NCBI GenBank assembly: GCA_948585895.1
Contig: CAPBNZ010000060.1
Coordinates: forward strand, 3,152 to 10,663
Direction of reading: 5' to 3'
Origin: an uncultured Clostridia bacterium
GTDB taxonomy: Bacteria; Bacillota; Clostridia; TANB77; CAG-508
Length of the DNA: 7,512 nt
Numbering within the stretch: position 1 is the stretch's first letter; every line of letters starts with the position of its first letter. The position numbers and the translations under genes were made by a program. Under the pieces are notes generated by a model. It searched no databases and had not been told where the DNA came from. It was given only the letters and a program-made list of their open reading frames with translations. Shown here piece by piece: positions 5,999 to 7,512 of this stretch.

Positions 5999-6191
5999 AT
6001 ATCCACACCCCTATGTTAATAACATGTTTATAAACTGTGTATATGTCACTTTTTACACAATACTATTTTAAAGCTGTGGATAACTATTAGAGTTTTCCAC
6101 TGACTTATAAACATCATTTTTTCTAGGGATTCTAACTTTCAACATAGTTTTCCACAGTTTCCACAGTACCTAATACTATTATATATAATAA
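5999..6191. other. oriC right part: DnaA boxes and probable unwinding element between dnaA and dnaN
   Basis: The 306-bp gap holds no gene but many box-like 9-mers. Plus strand: ATATCCACA (5999-6007), TTTTACACA (6051-6059), TTTTCCACT (6093-6101), TTATAAACA (6105-6113), TTTTCCACA (6148-6156) and GTTTCCACA (6157-6165). Minus strand: ATATACACA (6036-6044) and the perfect TTATCCACA (6075-6083). The last two plus-strand boxes are back to back and are followed by TACC, then CTA ATA CTA TTA (6170-6181), then TATATAATAAAA. This order of box pair, trinucleotide run and A+T-rich DNA resembles the Bacillus basal unwinding system. I infer that initial melting occurs here. Confidence 0.75.
6013..6035. repeat. 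Two adjacent palindromes in the dnaA-dnaN gap
   Basis: ATGTTA-A-TAACAT (6013-6025) is directly followed by GTTTATAAAC (6026-6035). They lie between two DnaA-box-like 9-mers. They could be a dimeric protein site or simply A+T-rich chance symmetry. Confidence 0.45.
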
Positions 6192-6205
6192 AAGGAGGAA
6201 GCAAC

Positions 6206-7324
6206 ATGAAAATAGTTTGTTATAAGGATACCATCCTTAAAGCTATTAATTCCGTAGTAAAAGGGGTAGCTTCAAAAACTACAATGCCTATACTAGAAGG
6301 AATACTAATCCAAACGAATGATAAAGAAATAAAGTTAACAACCTATGATTTAGAAATAGGAATTGAATACATTATGGAATGTGAAGTAAAAGAACAAGGA
6401 AGTACAGTTGTTAATGCTATTATGTTTAGTGAAATTATTCGAAAATTACCAGATACAGAAATTTATATTTCTGTAAATGACAACAATTTATTGGAAATAG
6501 AATGTGAAGGATCTTTATATAAATTAGCAACCATGAATCCAGAAGAATTTCCAGAACTTCCAAAAATAGAAATAGAAAATGCTATAGAAGTCGATCAAAA
6601 TATTTTAAAAAATATGATAAGAAAAACGATTTTTGCTGTTAGCACAGAAGAAAGTAGACCAATTTTTACAGGATGCTTATTTGAAATTGAGAACAATAAA
6701 TTAACACTTGTTTCAGTGGATGGTTTCCGATTAGCATTAAGATCGATTTACTTAAACAAACAAAGTAATAATTTTAAAGCAGTTATCCCAGGTAAAACAT
6801 TAAATGAAGTGAATAAAATTATAGCAGATGCGTTTGAACCTATAAAAATAGGAGTTGCAAAAAATCAGGCCTTATTTGAAATGGACAATTGTAAAATAGT
6901 AACAAGAATTTTAGATGGAGAATTTCTAAATTACAAAAATGTGATTCCAAGCAATTGGGAGACTAGAATAAAAGTAAATAAAAGTAATATTCAAAATAGT
7001 TTTGAAAGAATCAGTTTAATATCAGCATCTAGTGTTGAAAAAGAAAAGAAATATCCTGTAAAAGTACAAGTTGATATTGGAAAAGTAATTATATCTTGTA
7101 CGAATCAAACGGGAGATGCAAAAGAGGAATTATATGTCTCAACAGAAGGAAAGAATTTAGAAGCTGGATTTAATCCAAAATACTTTTTAGATAGCCTAAA
7201 GGCAATAGAAGAGGAAGAAGTATATATTGAATTTGGTACTAGCATATCACCATGTCTAATAAAATCGATTGAAAATAATGATTATACTTATATGATTTTA
7301 CCAATTCGTTTAAAAGAAGATTAA
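6206..7324 (+). CDS. dnaN: DNA polymerase III beta subunit (sliding clamp)
   Basis: It forms the dimeric ring that tethers DNA polymerase to the template and recruits repair and regulatory partners (family knowledge). The 372-residue protein matches the usual 366-380. It contains the three-fold repeated clamp architecture from MKIVCYKDTILKAINSVVKGV through the second-domain RPIFTGCLFE (151-160) and DGFRLA (172-177), to the family-typical C-terminal end YMILPIRL near residues 362-369. AAAGGAGG (6191-6198) stands 7 nt before the ATG. The ribosome site directly adjoins the inferred unwinding region, so its leader and the origin overlap. No strong private promoter is visible, and transcription could come from dnaA. 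A hairpin follows shortly after the stop. Confidence 0.98.
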   Translation: MKIVCYKDTILKAINSVVKGVASKTTMPILEGILIQTNDKEIKLTTYDLEIGIEYIMECEVKEQGSTVVNAIMFSEIIRKLPDTEIYISVNDNNLLEIECEGSLYKLATMNPEEFPELPKIEIENAIEVDQNILKNMIRKTIFAVSTEESRPIFTGCLFEIENNKLTLVSVDGFRLALRSIYLNKQSNNFKAVIPGKTLNEVNKIIADAFEPIKIGVAKNQALFEMDNCKIVTRILDGEFLNYKNVIPSNWETRIKVNKSNIQNSFERISLISASSVEKEKKYPVKVQVDIGKVIISCTNQTGDAKEELYVSTEGKNLEAGFNPKYFLDSLKAIEEEEVYIEFGTSISPCLIKSIENNDYTYMILPIRLKED

Positions 7325-7334
7325 AAGAGGAATA

Positions 7335-7377
7335 AAGATTTTCTATGCAAGGTAGATTGCTAGAAAATCTTAATTTT
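7335..7377 (+). terminator. Hairpin after dnaN, probable terminator or attenuator
   Basis: Perfect 11-bp arms AAGATTTTCTA (7335-7345) and TAGAAAATCTT (7361-7371) extend by GCAA/TTGC around a GGTAGA loop. They are followed by AATTTT. The stem begins 10 bp past the dnaN stop. The T-tract is short and interrupted, so termination is probably partial. Confidence 0.55.
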
Positions 7378-7434
7378 AATGTTAAAAATGACTTGGAAAA
7401 ACAAAATGATTATCTAAAAATAATAACAGAATAG

Positions 7435-7466
7435 TTTTCCACAAATTGTTTTTGAAATGTGGAAAA
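7435..7466. repeat. Inverted pair of DnaA-box-like 9-mers downstream of dnaN
   Basis: TTTTCCACA (7435-7443) and its exact reverse complement TGTGGAAAA (7458-7466) are separated by 14 bp. The same 9-mer occurs at 4315, 4357 and 6148 in the origin. No T-tract follows on either strand, so a terminator is less likely than a DnaA site. Confidence 0.5.
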
Positions 7467-7512
7467 TAAATAAAAAAAAAGAAATAAAAAGAAATAAATT
7501 AAAAAACGGAGA
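7467..7512 (+). other. A-rich leader ending in a possible ribosome binding site
   Basis: The last 46 bases are almost entirely A with scattered T and G. They end in CGGAGA, which resembles a ribosome site for a gene beginning just past the window. In Firmicutes the next gene is often an S4-domain protein or recF (general knowledge), but nothing of it is visible here. Confidence 0.35.

Noticed and set aside
5785..6006. Minus-strand frame across the dnaA 3' end and the gap
   Set aside because: It overlaps dnaA and the origin boxes, has no ribosome site, and its composition looks like reversed non-coding DNA.
6184..6189. Perfect TATAAT just before dnaN taken as a -10 element
   Set aside because: Transcription would start within the ribosome binding site, removing it. 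The sequence is better explained as part of the unwinding region.

Overview
This window is the replication-origin segment of a low-GC Firmicutes-type chromosome, most likely a member of the Clostridia. The evidence is the strongly A+T-rich composition, the GGAGG-type ribosome binding sites, the clostridial-looking proteins, and the conserved order mnmE - jag(khpB) - yidC - yidD - rnpA - rpmH - [oriC] - dnaA - [oriC] - dnaN. The species cannot be named from the sequence.

Layout. Positions 1-4029 carry leftward (minus-strand) genes: rpmH (44-aa ribosomal protein L34), rnpA, yidD, yidC and jag form a tight, partly overlapping cluster transcribed away from the origin. A nested hairpin (1506-1556) follows jag, and mnmE comes next. 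Positions 4030-4549 are the left origin region. It holds a consensus promoter for rpmH, two candidate promoters for dnaA and seven DnaA-box-like 9-mers. dnaA (4550-5899) and dnaN (6206-7324) run rightward. The 306-bp gap between them is a second, denser box cluster. It ends in paired boxes, a CTA/ATA/CTA/TTA run resembling a DnaA-trio, and a very A+T-rich stretch beside the dnaN ribosome binding site. Gene direction flips at the origin, so every gene is co-oriented with replication.

How the genes fit together. DnaA and the beta clamp start and sustain replication. L34 and the RNase P protein supply ribosome and tRNA maturation. YidD and YidC insert membrane proteins, Jag/KhpB is an RNA-binding regulator, and MnmE modifies the tRNA wobble uridine.

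The notable anomaly is in mnmE. A good ribosome binding site and ATG at 1449 begin the expected N-terminus, but one extra base at 1416 throws the frame, which reaches a stop after 23 codons. Removing it restores an ordinary 456-residue MnmE. This is either a real inactivating mutation or a sequencing or assembly error. I see no mobile element, CRISPR, tRNA or rRNA, and no sign of a novel defence or metabolic system. The rest is a well-preserved core chromosomal region whose interest lies in the fine structure of the origin.
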